64,000 bases of DNA from Paenibacillus sp. JCM 10914 (GTDB taxonomy: Bacteria; Bacillota; Bacilli; Paenibacillales; Paenibacillaceae): assembly GCF_001315105.1 (NCBI RefSeq), contig NZ_BAZR01000018.1:1-64000 (forward strand), read 5' to 3'. Position 1 is the stretch's first letter; each line of letters opens with the position of its first letter. Position numbers and translations under genes: made by a program. Below, one piece after another: positions 1-9,295 of the stretch. Below the pieces are notes generated by a model. The model saw only the letters and a list, made by a program, of their open reading frames with translations. It made no database searches and was not told where the DNA came from.

Positions 1-108
1 TCTTGACCTTTACGGCAATCGGGACAAAGAACATGTACCATAAAACAAAAAAAGCCGCTAAAATAGCGACTTTTAACGGGATGATGTTCCGTCCCTCGAC
101 CACTGCCT
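1..108 (-). repeat. Long copy 1 of a terminator-bearing repeat, with a partial zinc-ribbon-like reading frame at the window edge
   Basis: The hairpin at 51-74 (AAAGCCGCTA / TAGCGACTTT) is shared with four other places in the window. This copy also shares flanks with the copy at 47205-47310: a CGGCAATCGGGAC-like block on one side and CCCTCGAC on the other. On the minus strand, positions 41 down to 1 read as a short frame with a CPDC motif, and the other long copy can be read as CPDCGKEQ in one frame. There is no ribosome binding site, so this may be a relic of a small zinc-ribbon gene cut off by the window edge. The hairpin has a T-run on the minus strand and could end transcription. Confidence 0.5.
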
Positions 109-124
109 CTTTCATTTAACCTAC

Positions 125-980
125 TTATTTTTCATCCTCGATTGGATATAAATCATTTAAACTCCCCATTTCTTTGCTTCCAAGTATCGTCTTATTTCCA
201 TTACTGGAAATGTATCCATACTGGGACTGCCCTGAATGTCCCGAGATGTTATAAAAAAATAACCGTTCATTGATTGTAGGTCGTTGTCCTACTTCACTTG
301 ATATGCCGCTATTGGTTACCCAAAATTTATTTTGATTTCCACCGACTTTTCCACTCCATATAAGCCATGACGCATTTGATTTAACCTCGTAATAATTGAT
401 AATACCGTTCTCTATCGTAAAGAATGCATTTGATTTTCTTTCAGGAAAAAGCAATTGAAAGGAACCAGCACTACTTTCTCCCGAAGTAAGCTCTTTTAAA
501 GTAGAAATTTTCGGAATATTAATCGCAGCAACACGGGCCTTAGTTAAGTCCTCTGAATCCAAATCAGCTTTAGTCTTGTCATTTATCTTGGCTACATGGA
601 CAGTTTTTGTATTAGGATTCCAAGCTACATCACTATTAAAATTCTCTGCAATAAAGCGAATGGGAACCATTACGCGATTATTTCTAATTAGCGGTGACTC
701 CGATTGATTTTGGTTATTTACACGAAACGTCATGGACTGGCTAGGATCTGCAATAACAAGTGTTTTAGTTTGGTTGTTCCAGCTTTTTATCGCAAGTCCT
801 TCAATCTGTTCAATACTTCTCAACGGAACAAACGTGGTGCCATTTTTAACAAAAGGAGCAACGTCTGTTTTAACCATATTGCCATTAACAACTATTGATA
901 TTGGTGTGGCTGCTTGTACCGTTGGCACTACAAAAAAACATGGTAATAAAACAAGTGAGAAAAACGGATCTCCACTTCAA
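125..980 (-). CDS. Secreted stalk-domain protein (copper amine oxidase N-terminal domain), frame broken at 932-938
   Basis: The body (stop at 125, frame open to 928) carries a copper-amine-oxidase N-terminal-like stalk domain: VVNGNMV, TTFVPLRSI, IRNNRVMVPIRFIAE and WNPNTKTVHV, typical of Paenibacillus surface proteins. The remaining ~130 residues are not recognised. The frame has no credible start: a T-run of seven (932-938) separates it from a TTG at 978-980 that sits 9 nt after GGAGG (990-994). With six T the product would start MKWRSVFLTC, run through a hydrophobic segment and reach a PTVQA cleavage site, which is a convincing signal peptide. I therefore place the start at 980 and infer one extra base. 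Extracellular; function unknown. Confidence 0.75.
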
Positions 981-1110
981 ATGGATCAACCTCCTTGGTT
1001 AATTTCAAATTTCACTTGATTTACTATAGACGTAAGATAAATGTAAAAAGTTTCTTCTAATGTCGAGCTCACGATGGATAGTTGCCATAGCACCGTTAGA
1101 TTCTACGTCA

Positions 1111-1146
1111 ATAATAAAAAGACACGGACATTCCTTTCCGTGTCTT
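1111..1146 (-). terminator. Rho-independent terminator
   Basis: Arms AAGACACGGA (1119-1128) and TCCGTGTCTT (1137-1146) form a perfect 10-bp stem with an 8-nt loop, followed on the minus strand by a T-rich tract (1111-1118). It lies about 200 bp beyond the DinB gene that ends at 1345 and upstream of the stalk gene. Confidence 0.7.
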
Positions 1147-1246
1147 GGATCTGAATTTTATAGCTCCTAGTGCCAGATCCGATTTATCACATCGCACATC
1201 TACTTCTTAATTAAACTGATTGAATGTCGATGGACATGCGATAAAT

Positions 1247-1318
1247 TCATTTGATTCCCTCCGCCAATCCCCAAATACTTCCCTCTGGCCCGCGACAATA
1301 GCAATACCTTGGTTTCAG
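1247..1318 (-). pseudogene. Tail remnant of a VOC (glyoxalase-type) gene
   Basis: A minus-strand frame just past the DinB stop ends with YCRGPEGSIWGLAEGIK. The pattern (R/D)PEG..W.LAE is the usual C-terminal strand of glyoxalase/bleomycin-resistance family proteins. Only about 23 codons are open, preceded by a stop and with no start, so this would be a relic rather than a gene. Short similarity, so tentative. Confidence 0.3.
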
Positions 1319-1344
1319 TTAGACCTTCTGGAGCAGGTGGTAGC

Positions 1345-1833
1345 TTATGATTCGTCCGCGCTCGGGCCGTATATCCCCGGAACCGGTAATCCGAGCAGGC
1401 GGAGATAGACCGTCAACTGTCCCCGATGATGATAAACATGATTGAACATCAGCGTGCGGGCCATCTCGATCCGAGGCGTTTCCAAGACGGTCTCCCCCAT
1501 GCTGACGAGCCTCCAGGTATCTCTTAAGGCGTCTTCCCCCCATGCCCGAAGCTTACTCTCAGCGAGTGATATGCTCCTTTCCAGTGCATCGAGCAATTCT
1601 TGACGGTTAGTCGGCTCTGGCAATGGTACGACCGGGACTTCGCTGACCGAATCGTCCAACAATAGGGCCAGCCCTCCGGGTACTCCGGCAACATGCAAGG
1701 CTAGCTGCCCCAATGACATCGATATCGGATGCGGTCTCCAAGAGAATTTGTCTTCCGGGAGCTGTTCGAGAAGCGCCCGCGTCGATTCTGCTTCCCTCTT
1801 CAACTCGCTGATCCAATCTTCAATAACACTCAT
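1345..1833 (-). CDS. DinB/YfiT-family putative metal-dependent protein
   Basis: 162 residues, the usual DinB length. The four-helix DinB fold is indicated by LGQLALHVAG with His47 and NHVYHHRGQL with His132 and His136, which supply the typical divalent-metal triad. DinB-family enzymes include thiol-dependent transferases, but no substrate can be named here. The ATG at 1833 follows GGAGGAGATCACC, a good ribosome binding site. Single gene; the upstream 270 bp hold only short open frames with no recognisable domain. Confidence 0.85.
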   Translation of the reverse strand: MSVIEDWISELKREAESTRALLEQLPEDKFSWRPHPISMSLGQLALHVAGVPGGLALLLDDSVSEVPVVPLPEPTNRQELLDALERSISLAESKLRAWGEDALRDTWRLVSMGETVLETPRIEMARTLMFNHVYHHRGQLTVYLRLLGLPVPGIYGPSADES

Positions 1834-2000
1834 GGTGATCTCCTCCTCCGGCCAATGCCGTTCATCTCCTTCACCTTATCATCCCAAGCGCGTAAACGTT
1901 TCTTACGGATTGCTGAAAATGCGTACAACGGCGTTCGAGATGATATGATTGTCTTTAAGATCGGCCACTCCATAAAAGATATTCACTGACACCATAAGCG

Positions 2001-2038
2001 AAACAGCGGTGAACTAAATTTAAGAATGCCGCTGTTTT
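2001..2038 (+). terminator. Hairpin between DinB and MFS genes
   Basis: AAACAGCGG (2001-2009) pairs with CCGCTGTTT (2029-2037), followed on the plus strand by a short T-rich stretch. The loop is large (about 19 nt), so this is a weak terminator candidate, probably marking the end of the minus-strand MFS unit. Confidence 0.3.
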
Positions 2039-2106
2039 CTATTAATCTAAAGTTACCCGTTGGAGCGTAACTACTGGATGGTCTTAGCGACTTCGTATGG
2101 GACCTG

Positions 2107-3675
2107 CTAGCCTCTGGCGTCCGCTTCATTATCTTGGCTTTCATCCGACTTTGTTCGAAAAACAGTTTGGTTAAGGATGATTAACCCGATCAGCAGCACC
2201 GCACTGACCACACCGACGACTTGGATTCCTGCAGAGAAAGCCTCTCTCGCCGCCTCCATCAGGTAAGGATAGCTTGGATCGGTAAAACTTTCCGTCGCCG
2301 CAACAGCTCCAGCCAAGGAGTCACCGACCGCTTCCGCCATCTCCGCAGGGGTGTTCTCCGGAATAGCTCCGGCAATTAGACGCCGGTAGGTGGCAGTCCC
2401 TACGGTTCCCAAGATGGCTATCCCCAGCGCCATCCCCATTTCACTGCTCATTTCCGACAAAGAGGAGGCAGATCCGGTCTGCTCCGGCGGAACCGAAGCA
2501 ACGACTCTATCTGTACTGAGCACCATTAACGGACTGAGACCAAGCATGATGAGAATGCTTCCACTAACCATAACCGCAAGTCCGGGCAGCGACAGCCAGA
2601 CTGCAATGTTGTAGAAAAGAAAGCCAAAGCTGGCCAATGCCAAGCCAAGGGCGATCAGCTTGGAAGCAGACATCCGGTTCGCCAAACTCGGTGTCATCAT
2701 CGCACCGACAATATTAGCGAGGGCATACGGGATCATCCATAGGCCTGCCTTCAACGGGGTCAAGCCTTCCACCAGTTGCAAGTACTGTGCAAAAAACAAC
2801 ACGAAACCGCCAAGCGCAAAAACGGAGATCAACAGACCGATTAACGCGCCGTTAAAAGTCCGGTTGCGAAAGAAGGTCAGATTCAAGAGCGGCTCCTGCA
2901 CAAGCTGCTGCCGGCGGATAAAGATATACCCGGATCCAATACCAAGAATAAGCATAGCGATGGGGAAGGGTTGAATGCCGTAGCTGGCTATTTCCTTCAA
3001 AGCATAGATGACCGACAATACAGCCACTAGCGAAATAACCACGCTCGGTAGATCCAATTTCCCGGCTTGCGGGCTGCGAAATTCCGGCAGCAAAAAAGGA
3101 GCGGTCAGCAGTAGCACAAGCATAACCGGAACACCTAATAGGAAAACAGAGCCCCACCAAAACCACTGCAGCATCAACCCGCCAATCAGTGGGCCAATCG
3201 CGCCTCCTGCTGAAAAACAGCTGAGCCATACGGCTATGGCTATTCCCCGCTGTTTCGGCTTGCGAAACATATTTCCGATTAACGATAAGGTAGATGGCAT
3301 CAAGGTTGCTCCTGCCATCCCCAAGAGCGCTCTTGTGATAATAAGCATCTCGGCCGACACCGAATATGCTGCTGCAATGGAGCAGAGTCCAAACAAGGCC
3401 GCACCAATCATCAACAGCCTTTTGCGCCCAATCCGGTCGCCGAGCGTCCCCATCGTAACGAGGAAACCAGCGAGCATAAACCCGTAAATGTCCAAAATCC
3501 ATAACTGCTGAGTACTGCTAGGCTGCAGATCGGCAACCACATGTGGAAGCGCTAGATGCAGGACGGAAAAATCCAGCGCAAGCAGCAGAGTAGCAAGCGC
3601 TAAAACACCTAACCCCAGCCATTGCCGCATCCCTGCCGTTTCAGGTACAACGGCCTCTTGATGATGTTCTGACAT
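2107..3675 (-). CDS. MFS drug exporter, DHA2 (14-helix QacA/EmrB) type
   Basis: About 522 residues with fourteen predicted hydrophobic segments, as in the H+-antiporter DHA2 family. The TM2-3 loop signature GTLGDRIGRKRLL and the motif-C-like GAIGPLIGGLMLQ are present, as is the early LDFSVLHLALPHV motif in TM1. The frame is open to 3723, but the ATG at 3675 follows GAGGTGAGGAAT at the right spacing, so that start is chosen. Integral membrane; likely exports lipophilic or cationic compounds by proton exchange, substrate unknown. A two-component pair lies immediately upstream on the same strand, and a palindrome (3759-3788) sits in the gap, which suggests regulated expression. Confidence 0.9.
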   Translation of the reverse strand: MSEHHQEAVVPETAGMRQWLGLGVLALATLLLALDFSVLHLALPHVVADLQPSSTQQLWILDIYGFMLAGFLVTMGTLGDRIGRKRLLMIGAALFGLCSIAAAYSVSAEMLIITRALLGMAGATLMPSTLSLIGNMFRKPKQRGIAIAVWLSCFSAGGAIGPLIGGLMLQWFWWGSVFLLGVPVMLVLLLTAPFLLPEFRSPQAGKLDLPSVVISLVAVLSVIYALKEIASYGIQPFPIAMLILGIGSGYIFIRRQQLVQEPLLNLTFFRNRTFNGALIGLLISVFALGGFVLFFAQYLQLVEGLTPLKAGLWMIPYALANIVGAMMTPSLANRMSASKLIALGLALASFGFLFYNIAVWLSLPGLAVMVSGSILIMLGLSPLMVLSTDRVVASVPPEQTGSASSLSEMSSEMGMALGIAILGTVGTATYRRLIAGAIPENTPAEMAEAVGDSLAGAVAATESFTDPSYPYLMEAAREAFSAGIQVVGVVSAVLLIGLIILNQTVFRTKSDESQDNEADARG

Positions 3676-3758
3676 ATTCCTCACCTCATTGATCCAATCG
3701 GACTTGATGTCAACACTTTGCATAAGTTCAAGCGAAACATGTAATATGCAAAATGCTC

Positions 3759-3788
3759 GATTTGTATAGCTCCAGCGTAATACAAATC
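3759..3788. promoter_or_regulatory. Inverted repeat, candidate operator of the MFS gene
   Basis: GATTTGTAT (3759-3767) and ATACAAATC (3780-3788) are perfect 9-bp arms around a 12-bp centre, about 85 bp upstream of the MFS start. It could bind the neighbouring NarL-type regulator; that link is inferred only from position. Confidence 0.4.
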
Positions 3789-3848
3789 CTGTGGCAAAGG
3801 ATCAATCGAGTGTCTGAACTTCAAGGTAAGACTTTAGTCGTAAGAAAG

Positions 3849-4490
3849 CTAAGACTCAAACCATTTATTTCTTAGCGCATAGACCGCTGCCTTTGTACGG
3901 TCCGGTAGCTCCAGCTTGCCAAGTATAGAGGTGATATGGGTTTTGACTGTCTTTTCCGATATAAACAATCGGTCGGCAATTTCTTTGTTACTCTCCCCTA
4001 ACGTGATATGGTAGAGCACTTCTTTTTCTTTTGCCGTCAACTGCTCCAATTCATTGACCGCTTCCCTTTCTCCTCGAACATTAAGCACCAACTGGTTGGT
4101 CGCTTCCGGATGAAAAGTACGATTGCCCTGCATGACCGCTATCATTGTATCCACCAGCACATCTGGTTCCACATCCTTAAGCTGATAGCCCACCGCCCCC
4201 TCACGAATAGCGGGGATTACGGAATCCCGGTCCGAGAAGCTGGTCAGCATAATGACTTTGACTTCCGGATATCTCTCCGTAATCTGTCTTGTCGCCTCAA
4301 TGCCATCCATACCAGGCATCTGAATATCCATCAGCACAACATCAGGCATAAGCTGCTCTATCTTCTGTAAAGCCTCTGCTCCATCACGGGCTTGTCCGAC
4401 AATTTCAATCTCATCATGAACCTCGAGAAAGTACTGAAGTCCTTTCAGTACAACCAAATGGTCATCAACCAGCAATACTTTAACTACCAT
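3849..4490 (-). CDS. NarL/FixJ-family response regulator
   Basis: 213 residues. The receiver domain (about 1-120) has the acidic pair DD at 9-10, phospho-acceptor Asp55 in VVLMDIQMPG and the conserved Lys in YQLKDVEP. A LuxR-type helix-turn-helix follows (LTAKEKEVLYHITLG, SNKEIADRLFISEKTVKTH). Its start overlaps the end of the histidine kinase gene by 7 bp, so the two are translationally coupled. Size, receiver sequence style and the GAF kinase partner recall B. subtilis YhcZ, but I do not assign that name. Likely controls the adjacent MFS exporter. Confidence 0.92.
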   Translation of the reverse strand: MVVKVLLVDDHLVVLKGLQYFLEVHDEIEIVGQARDGAEALQKIEQLMPDVVLMDIQMPGMDGIEATRQITERYPEVKVIMLTSFSDRDSVIPAIREGAVGYQLKDVEPDVLVDTMIAVMQGNRTFHPEATNQLVLNVRGEREAVNELEQLTAKEKEVLYHITLGESNKEIADRLFISEKTVKTHITSILGKLELPDRTKAAVYALRNKWFES

Positions 4491-5680
4491 CCTCGCTTAT
4501 CCCCTCCTTGCAAAGGTAGCTTCACCTCAATGACTGTTCCCCGGTCTTCTTCACTTGCAATTTCCAGACTGCCGTTCAGCTGCCGGACCCGTTCCCGCAT
4601 TCCAATCAGGCCCAGTGTGCCAAAGGTGGGAGCAGATAGTTTAAAACCGCGGCCTTTGTCTGCTATTTTCATCCTAACTTTGTCCTGTTCATTGATGATT
4701 TCGAATTCCACATGTTCCACCCCGGCATGCTTTTTCACGTTATTCAGAGCCTCCTGGCCAATTCTCCAAAGAGCTTCCTCTATACGGGGAGAAAAACGCA
4801 TGTTCTCTCCCCGCTTCATATTCATGCTTAAGCCAAGCTTACCGGCATAGTCCTTTAGCAGTTCAGCAACTGTTCTGTGGTCTTCCTCAGGACGTAGCCC
4901 CCAGATGAGCGATTTCATCTCAGCCAAAGCCTCCTGGGCAAGCCCGCCAATTTCGAGAAGCCCCTCCTGGGCAACCGAATTATCCTTGTCTACCCTCATC
5001 CTTAAGCCTTGTGATACCAAGGAGAGGGAAAATAGCTTCTGATTCACCGAATCATGCAGGTCTCTCGCCAAGCGGCGACGTTCTTCCTCCAGCACCAACT
5101 GCTCGTTCTCTTCATAAAGCGTTACGTTATCGATCGCTAACGCTACGTGCTCTGCCAGGTCATGGATAATCCCTATTTCACAAGAATCAAAGGCCTCATC
5201 TGCTCTACCGATGAGCAGCACACCGATGATTTCATCGCGATTGGTTAGGGGAATGGCGAGCCAATGGAGCCGTTGAAACGAGTGAACTGTCTCGGCCGAA
5301 TTGTTTAAAACGGGGAAGCTGTGCAGCTTTCCTTCGTTTTGCACGGCTTTCTGCAGCTTTAAAGCGTCTGTAACGACATCAGCTATTGTTGCTTTTTGGC
5401 TGGGTACCTGATCTTTATTTGCAGCTCCTTTTATGTCGTCCAGATTAATCGACTCATCCACATAGTGGAGCTCTTTTTGACTATAAAAGGTGTTCAGATG
5501 AAGGAAGTGGTTCCGTTTAAGGAGAATTGCGGCCGTATTCCAGCCAAAATGAAGCCCGATTTGTTCAGCGAAGGTTTGTAGCAGCTCGCCCGTTCCTCTA
5601 ATTCTCCATGTACTACGAATAACTCTCCCGATTGTGGCATAATATTCCGCTACTCTTTTTTCCTGCTCGTACAGGTCCAT
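4484..5680 (-). CDS. Cytoplasmic GAF-domain sensor histidine kinase (HisKA_3 / NarX-like)
   Basis: 398 residues with no transmembrane segment. An N-terminal GAF domain (about 25-185) is followed by the HisKA_3 dimerisation helix RRRLARDLHDSVNQKL, whose His is phosphorylated, and a HATPase domain (N-box ALNNVKKHA, G1 DKGRGF, G2 GTLGLIGMRERV). The GAF region implies sensing of an intracellular ligand or redox state. ATG at 5680 follows GGAGGAAAGGAAC. It is the first gene of a two-gene unit with the response regulator and may extend to the MFS exporter. Confidence 0.92.
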   Translation of the reverse strand: MDLYEQEKRVAEYYATIGRVIRSTWRIRGTGELLQTFAEQIGLHFGWNTAAILLKRNHFLHLNTFYSQKELHYVDESINLDDIKGAANKDQVPSQKATIADVVTDALKLQKAVQNEGKLHSFPVLNNSAETVHSFQRLHWLAIPLTNRDEIIGVLLIGRADEAFDSCEIGIIHDLAEHVALAIDNVTLYEENEQLVLEEERRRLARDLHDSVNQKLFSLSLVSQGLRMRVDKDNSVAQEGLLEIGGLAQEALAEMKSLIWGLRPEEDHRTVAELLKDYAGKLGLSMNMKRGENMRFSPRIEEALWRIGQEALNNVKKHAGVEHVEFEIINEQDKVRMKIADKGRGFKLSAPTFGTLGLIGMRERVRQLNGSLEIASEEDRGTVIEVKLPLQGGDKRGW

Positions 5681-5837
5681 GTTCCTTTCCTCCTTTTACA
5701 CCGCGGCAAATGACTTCGTTGTCTCATGTCGTCATCGCTTCTTTGAACGATTGTTATAAGATTCAAAATAGAGAGCGGCGCTACTTGCCCGCCTGATGGG
5801 GTGAAATCGTACTGCTAAATCATAGAATGAACATTTA

Positions 5838-6869
5838 TTAATTGAGCTTATGAAGTGTACCGTTCTTATGTTCCTCGAGCAGCTTTGAGAAAAGCTTGCT
5901 AGAGTAATCAATTCTACGTTCAGGAAACTCGCCTGTAAGTACAATTTTTAACATATGAAGCAGACGTTTACCCTTTAGTTCAGTAGGCCCGAGAGACCAT
6001 TGTCTAATGCTGGGATATAAGTATATCAACCCAGAGTAACGAAATGCTGCCCTCAATCTTTCATAAAAATCATCATAGCTAAGTGATACACCGTTGGCTA
6101 TTAATTCGTTGTAATAAAGTTTGGCATCCTCAAAGTTAAAATAACTAGCTAGGTCAATATAAAATGGCGCATAATAGCACCACCCGAAATCAATAAAATA
6201 GGGTTTTTCATTATAATAATGTATGTGCGAGCCATCGACCGACTGCAAGTCTCCATGGGTGAGAGTCAAGCTGTTCTTCTCATCGTACAAAGCCGCCATA
6301 TCATCTGCGAATGCGTTGGCTTTTTCACGTAGTGTGGGTAGATAAGCGCGAAATTCCCTGCAAAATTCGGGGGTTTGCTCCATAAACGTTTCAAAATGGT
6401 CCACAGACACTTTGGTAACTAAATAATCTTTCCAATAATGACGGTCAGCATGGGGGAGCCACGGCATCTGCGAACCTCTACGCATATTACGGGCATGGAT
6501 TTTGGCTAATGCCTCTGCAATCCTGGGTGACCAATCTACACCAGGCGGAGGAAATTTAACACTTCCCAAATCTTCTATCGCCATCCATCTAGGCTCATCT
6601 GTTTCTATATCCAATGAATAAGTGGCGGGCGTGTTCTGATGGCCCTGGTCAGTTAACGTTTTCATCGCCATACGCTCTTTTAGAGCAGCTTCTTTAAATA
6701 TCACGCTCTCCTTTTGACCATTTTCATAAGTAACTTCTATACGACGTACATCCGCACCAGACCACCCACGTTCAGCATCTGTCATAAAGCCTTGCTCTAA
6801 TTGACATACCTTTCCGCGTTGAAGTACGTCGGCTAAACCTTGAGCAATGATTATCATATTGTGTTCCAA
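5838..6869 (-). CDS. Phosphotransferase-fold (APH-like) protein with altered catalytic loop
   Basis: 343 residues of the aminoglycoside phosphotransferase/choline kinase fold. The catalytic-loop region reads LTLTHGDLQSVDGSHIHY and the metal-binding region YFIDFGW, then YIDLASYF. The Brenner-loop Asp is present (HGD), but the Asn normally five residues later is Asp followed by an insertion, so activity may be altered. The start is TTG at 6869, 9 nt after a GGGGG tract; an in-frame ATG lies four codons on. Monocistronic. Substrate unknown; antibiotic resistance should not be assumed. Confidence 0.75.
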   Translation of the reverse strand: MEHNMIIIAQGLADVLQRGKVCQLEQGFMTDAERGWSGADVRRIEVTYENGQKESVIFKEAALKERMAMKTLTDQGHQNTPATYSLDIETDEPRWMAIEDLGSVKFPPPGVDWSPRIAEALAKIHARNMRRGSQMPWLPHADRHYWKDYLVTKVSVDHFETFMEQTPEFCREFRAYLPTLREKANAFADDMAALYDEKNSLTLTHGDLQSVDGSHIHYYNEKPYFIDFGWCYYAPFYIDLASYFNFEDAKLYYNELIANGVSLSYDDFYERLRAAFRYSGLIYLYPSIRQWSLGPTELKGKRLLHMLKIVLTGEFPERRIDYSSKLFSKLLEEHKNGTLHKLN

Positions 6870-7475
6870 ATTAATCTACCCCCGTCTATTGTCGAAATAA
6901 CTGTTCACAAATCGGTCAAGTAATAGTTTTATTTAATAAACTTGAAATCGCGTTCAATTTTACCCATATTAAGACAAATTCCTAAATATTGTTGACAAAT
7001 ATTCCATCTCTATATTATCCTTAATTTAACATAGATTCCAAAGAATTTAACCCTGCAGCATCAAAACTTACCCTTACATACGCAGATGAACATCTGTTAT
7101 ATAACTCCCCACCCTATGTACTATATAGCTGCCAATCATTGTTCCGACCGTACTCCGCCGCTTACGTTTCCCTCTTCTAGACATACAACCTTCTACCATG
7201 ATCGCATCAGCACACTAGCCAATCCATTCCCAACAACTAGATTTCTTTCTATTATACCCTCCATTTTGTCTACTCTATGGTTTTTTTGGTTTAGTTTCAC
7301 ATGGCTCTGGCCATCATATTCATTTTGCTAGATTGGAAGAACTTCGCGAATATAATAGAGAACGCTTACAACATATGTAACAAAATAAGACTGAAAGGGG
7401 GTGATCCGCCTGCTGGTTGCAAGTTATGAATAGGGTCCTAGATTTAAAAATTTAAACTAAAAAGGAGATTTTGTG
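6870..7475. other. 606-bp AT-rich intergenic region upstream of the chitinase
   Basis: No convincing gene. A plus-strand frame at 7086-7331 has no ribosome binding site and biased, repetitive composition. A TTGACA at 6992-6997 is followed by AT-rich DNA but no well-spaced -10 box, so it is only a weak promoter candidate. A purine-rich AAGGAGA sits just ahead of the chitinase ATG. Confidence 0.4.
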
Positions 7476-9037
7476 ATGAACAACCATCGTGCTCGCTCTG
7501 CCCCTTCGTTTGGAAAGATCGTACTGCTCTTCTTCTTGTCCTTCCTCCTCATCGCTTCAAGCCTTGTAGTTGGACCCGCTAAGCAGGCTGATGCCGCCCC
7601 ACTCCCTAAGAAAATCATGCTTATGTAGCCGGCTGGGCCAACTTAACCGCGAATGATATTAAGGCAGAGCAATTGTCCCATATCAATTATTCCTTTGCCT
7701 TGATCTCCAACGGCAGAGCCACTATTACGAACAATGATCGTACGAAATTGCAGACTATGGTGGGGCTGAAATCCAGAAATCCGGATCTAAAGGTGTTATT
7801 ATCTGTCGGAGGCTGGGGTGCGAATGGTTTTTCTGACGCAGCACTTACAGACGCTTCCCGCACAATTTTTGCAGACAGTCTTGTGCAACTGGTGACCGCC
7901 AATAATCTGGATGGCGTGGATCTGGACTGGGAGTATCCGACTAACCCAGCCGGAGGGACAACAGCGCGTCCGCAAGATAAGCAGAATTTCACGCACCTGC
8001 TCGCCAAGGTTCGCGAGAAGCTGAATGCTCAAGGACAAATCAACGGCAAGCAATACCTGCTGACCATTGCTGCCGGAGCTAACAGCGGATATATTAATGG
8101 AGTTGAGCTCAATAACATCACGCCTTTGCTGGATTGGATTAATATTATGACCTACGATTTCCATGGTAGCTGGGATTCCACTACAGGCCATCACTCCAAT
8201 CTGTCTGGTAGAGATATCAGCGTAACCTCTGCGGTTAATCTGTTCAGAAATGGCGGCGTTCCAGCGAGCAAGCTGGTCATTGGCGGCGCTTTCTACGGTA
8301 GGGGTTGGACAGGCGTTCAGAACGGGAATAACGGTCTTGATCGGCCAGCTTCTGGCGGCTTTGAAACCGATTACAATACGATTGTTGCCCAATACTTGAA
8401 CAAAAACGGATATACACGGTACTGGGACAGCAGCGCACAGGCTCCTTACCTGTTCAATGGCAATACTTTTATCACATATGATGACCCGCAATCCCTCAGC
8501 CTCAAAGCCCAATATGTGAAAAACAATAATCTGGGCGGCATTATGTTCTGGGAGTACAGTAATGACAGATCCGGCGCATTGCTTCAGTCTATTTATACAG
8601 AGATTACCTCAGGTGGAGGCGGGCAACCGCCAATTCCAAGTGGCTACTCTTATCTGGTCGCCCAAGCGAATCAGCAAATTGTCTCTGCTGATAATTACGG
8701 TAATGATCCGCTAGTCGCCAATCGAACAACGGCAGGAGATTGGGAGCTTTTTGAATTGATCACGAACTCCGATGGCACCGTGTCTCTCAAGTCTAAAGTC
8801 AACGGTAAGTATGTCACAGCAGATCTCAATGCCAGTGGTGTACTGGTGGCGAGAGCCACAAGCATTCAGCAGTGGGAGAAATTTAACCGGGTGAATTTGA
8901 GTGATGGCACGATTGCACTGCAAGCACTCGCCAATAATCTGTACGTGACCTGTGAAGTCAATAACGGAGGCAGACTGATTGCCAACCGCACTGCTGTGGG
9001 CGGGGCATGGGAAGCTTTCCGGGTGCAAAACAATTAA
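7476..9037 (+). CDS. Secreted GH18 chitinase with C-terminal fascin-like beta-trefoil domain, frameshift near 7617
   Basis: ATG at 7476 follows AAGGAGA and opens a classic signal peptide (MNNHRARSAPSFGK, long Leu/Phe core, KQADA cleavage). That frame stops at 7627-7629, but the next frame resumes exactly with AYVAGWANLTANDI, the first strand of a GH18 barrel, so one base is missing near 7617-7619. The GH18 domain carries the catalytic DGVDLDWEYP motif, and INIMTYDFHG and GIMFWEYSND. A trefoil of the fascin/actin-crosslinking type follows (SYLVAQANQQIVSADN to EAFRVQNN) and probably binds carbohydrate. It hydrolyses chitin outside the cell, with the GlcNAc acetamido group assisting catalysis. 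A strong terminator follows. Confidence 0.88.
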
Positions 9038-9132
9038 CCGCGGAGCCAAGGAGAGACAACATTCACTTTTATAAACGGTGAGTTTCTCCAGGATCTGCTC
9101 ACAGAACGGAGCTGTTGTTCGCAAATACAACC

Positions 9133-9175
9133 AAAGCCAGCGGGTCTCTAATACACGAGACTCGCTGGCTTTATT
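9133..9175 (+). terminator. Terminator after the chitinase gene
   Basis: AAAGCCAGCG and CGCTGGCTTT form a long stem, extended by GTCTC/GAGAC, with TTATT after it. It can also serve the opposing rarD gene. Confidence 0.85.
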
Positions 9176-9295
9176 ATGACAAACGATTCGAAAGTTTGAA
9201 GTTTCCTTGGGGTAAGCCGTTCATGCCGAATTGGTCGTTCATGCTCCCCGGGTTGTCAACCTCCAGTCATGACGGAACAGGAGGTGACTATGCGG

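Noticed and set aside
7086..7331. Plus-strand frame of 81 codons before the chitinase
   Set aside because: No ribosome binding site, biased His/Pro/Trp composition and no similarity; treated as chance.
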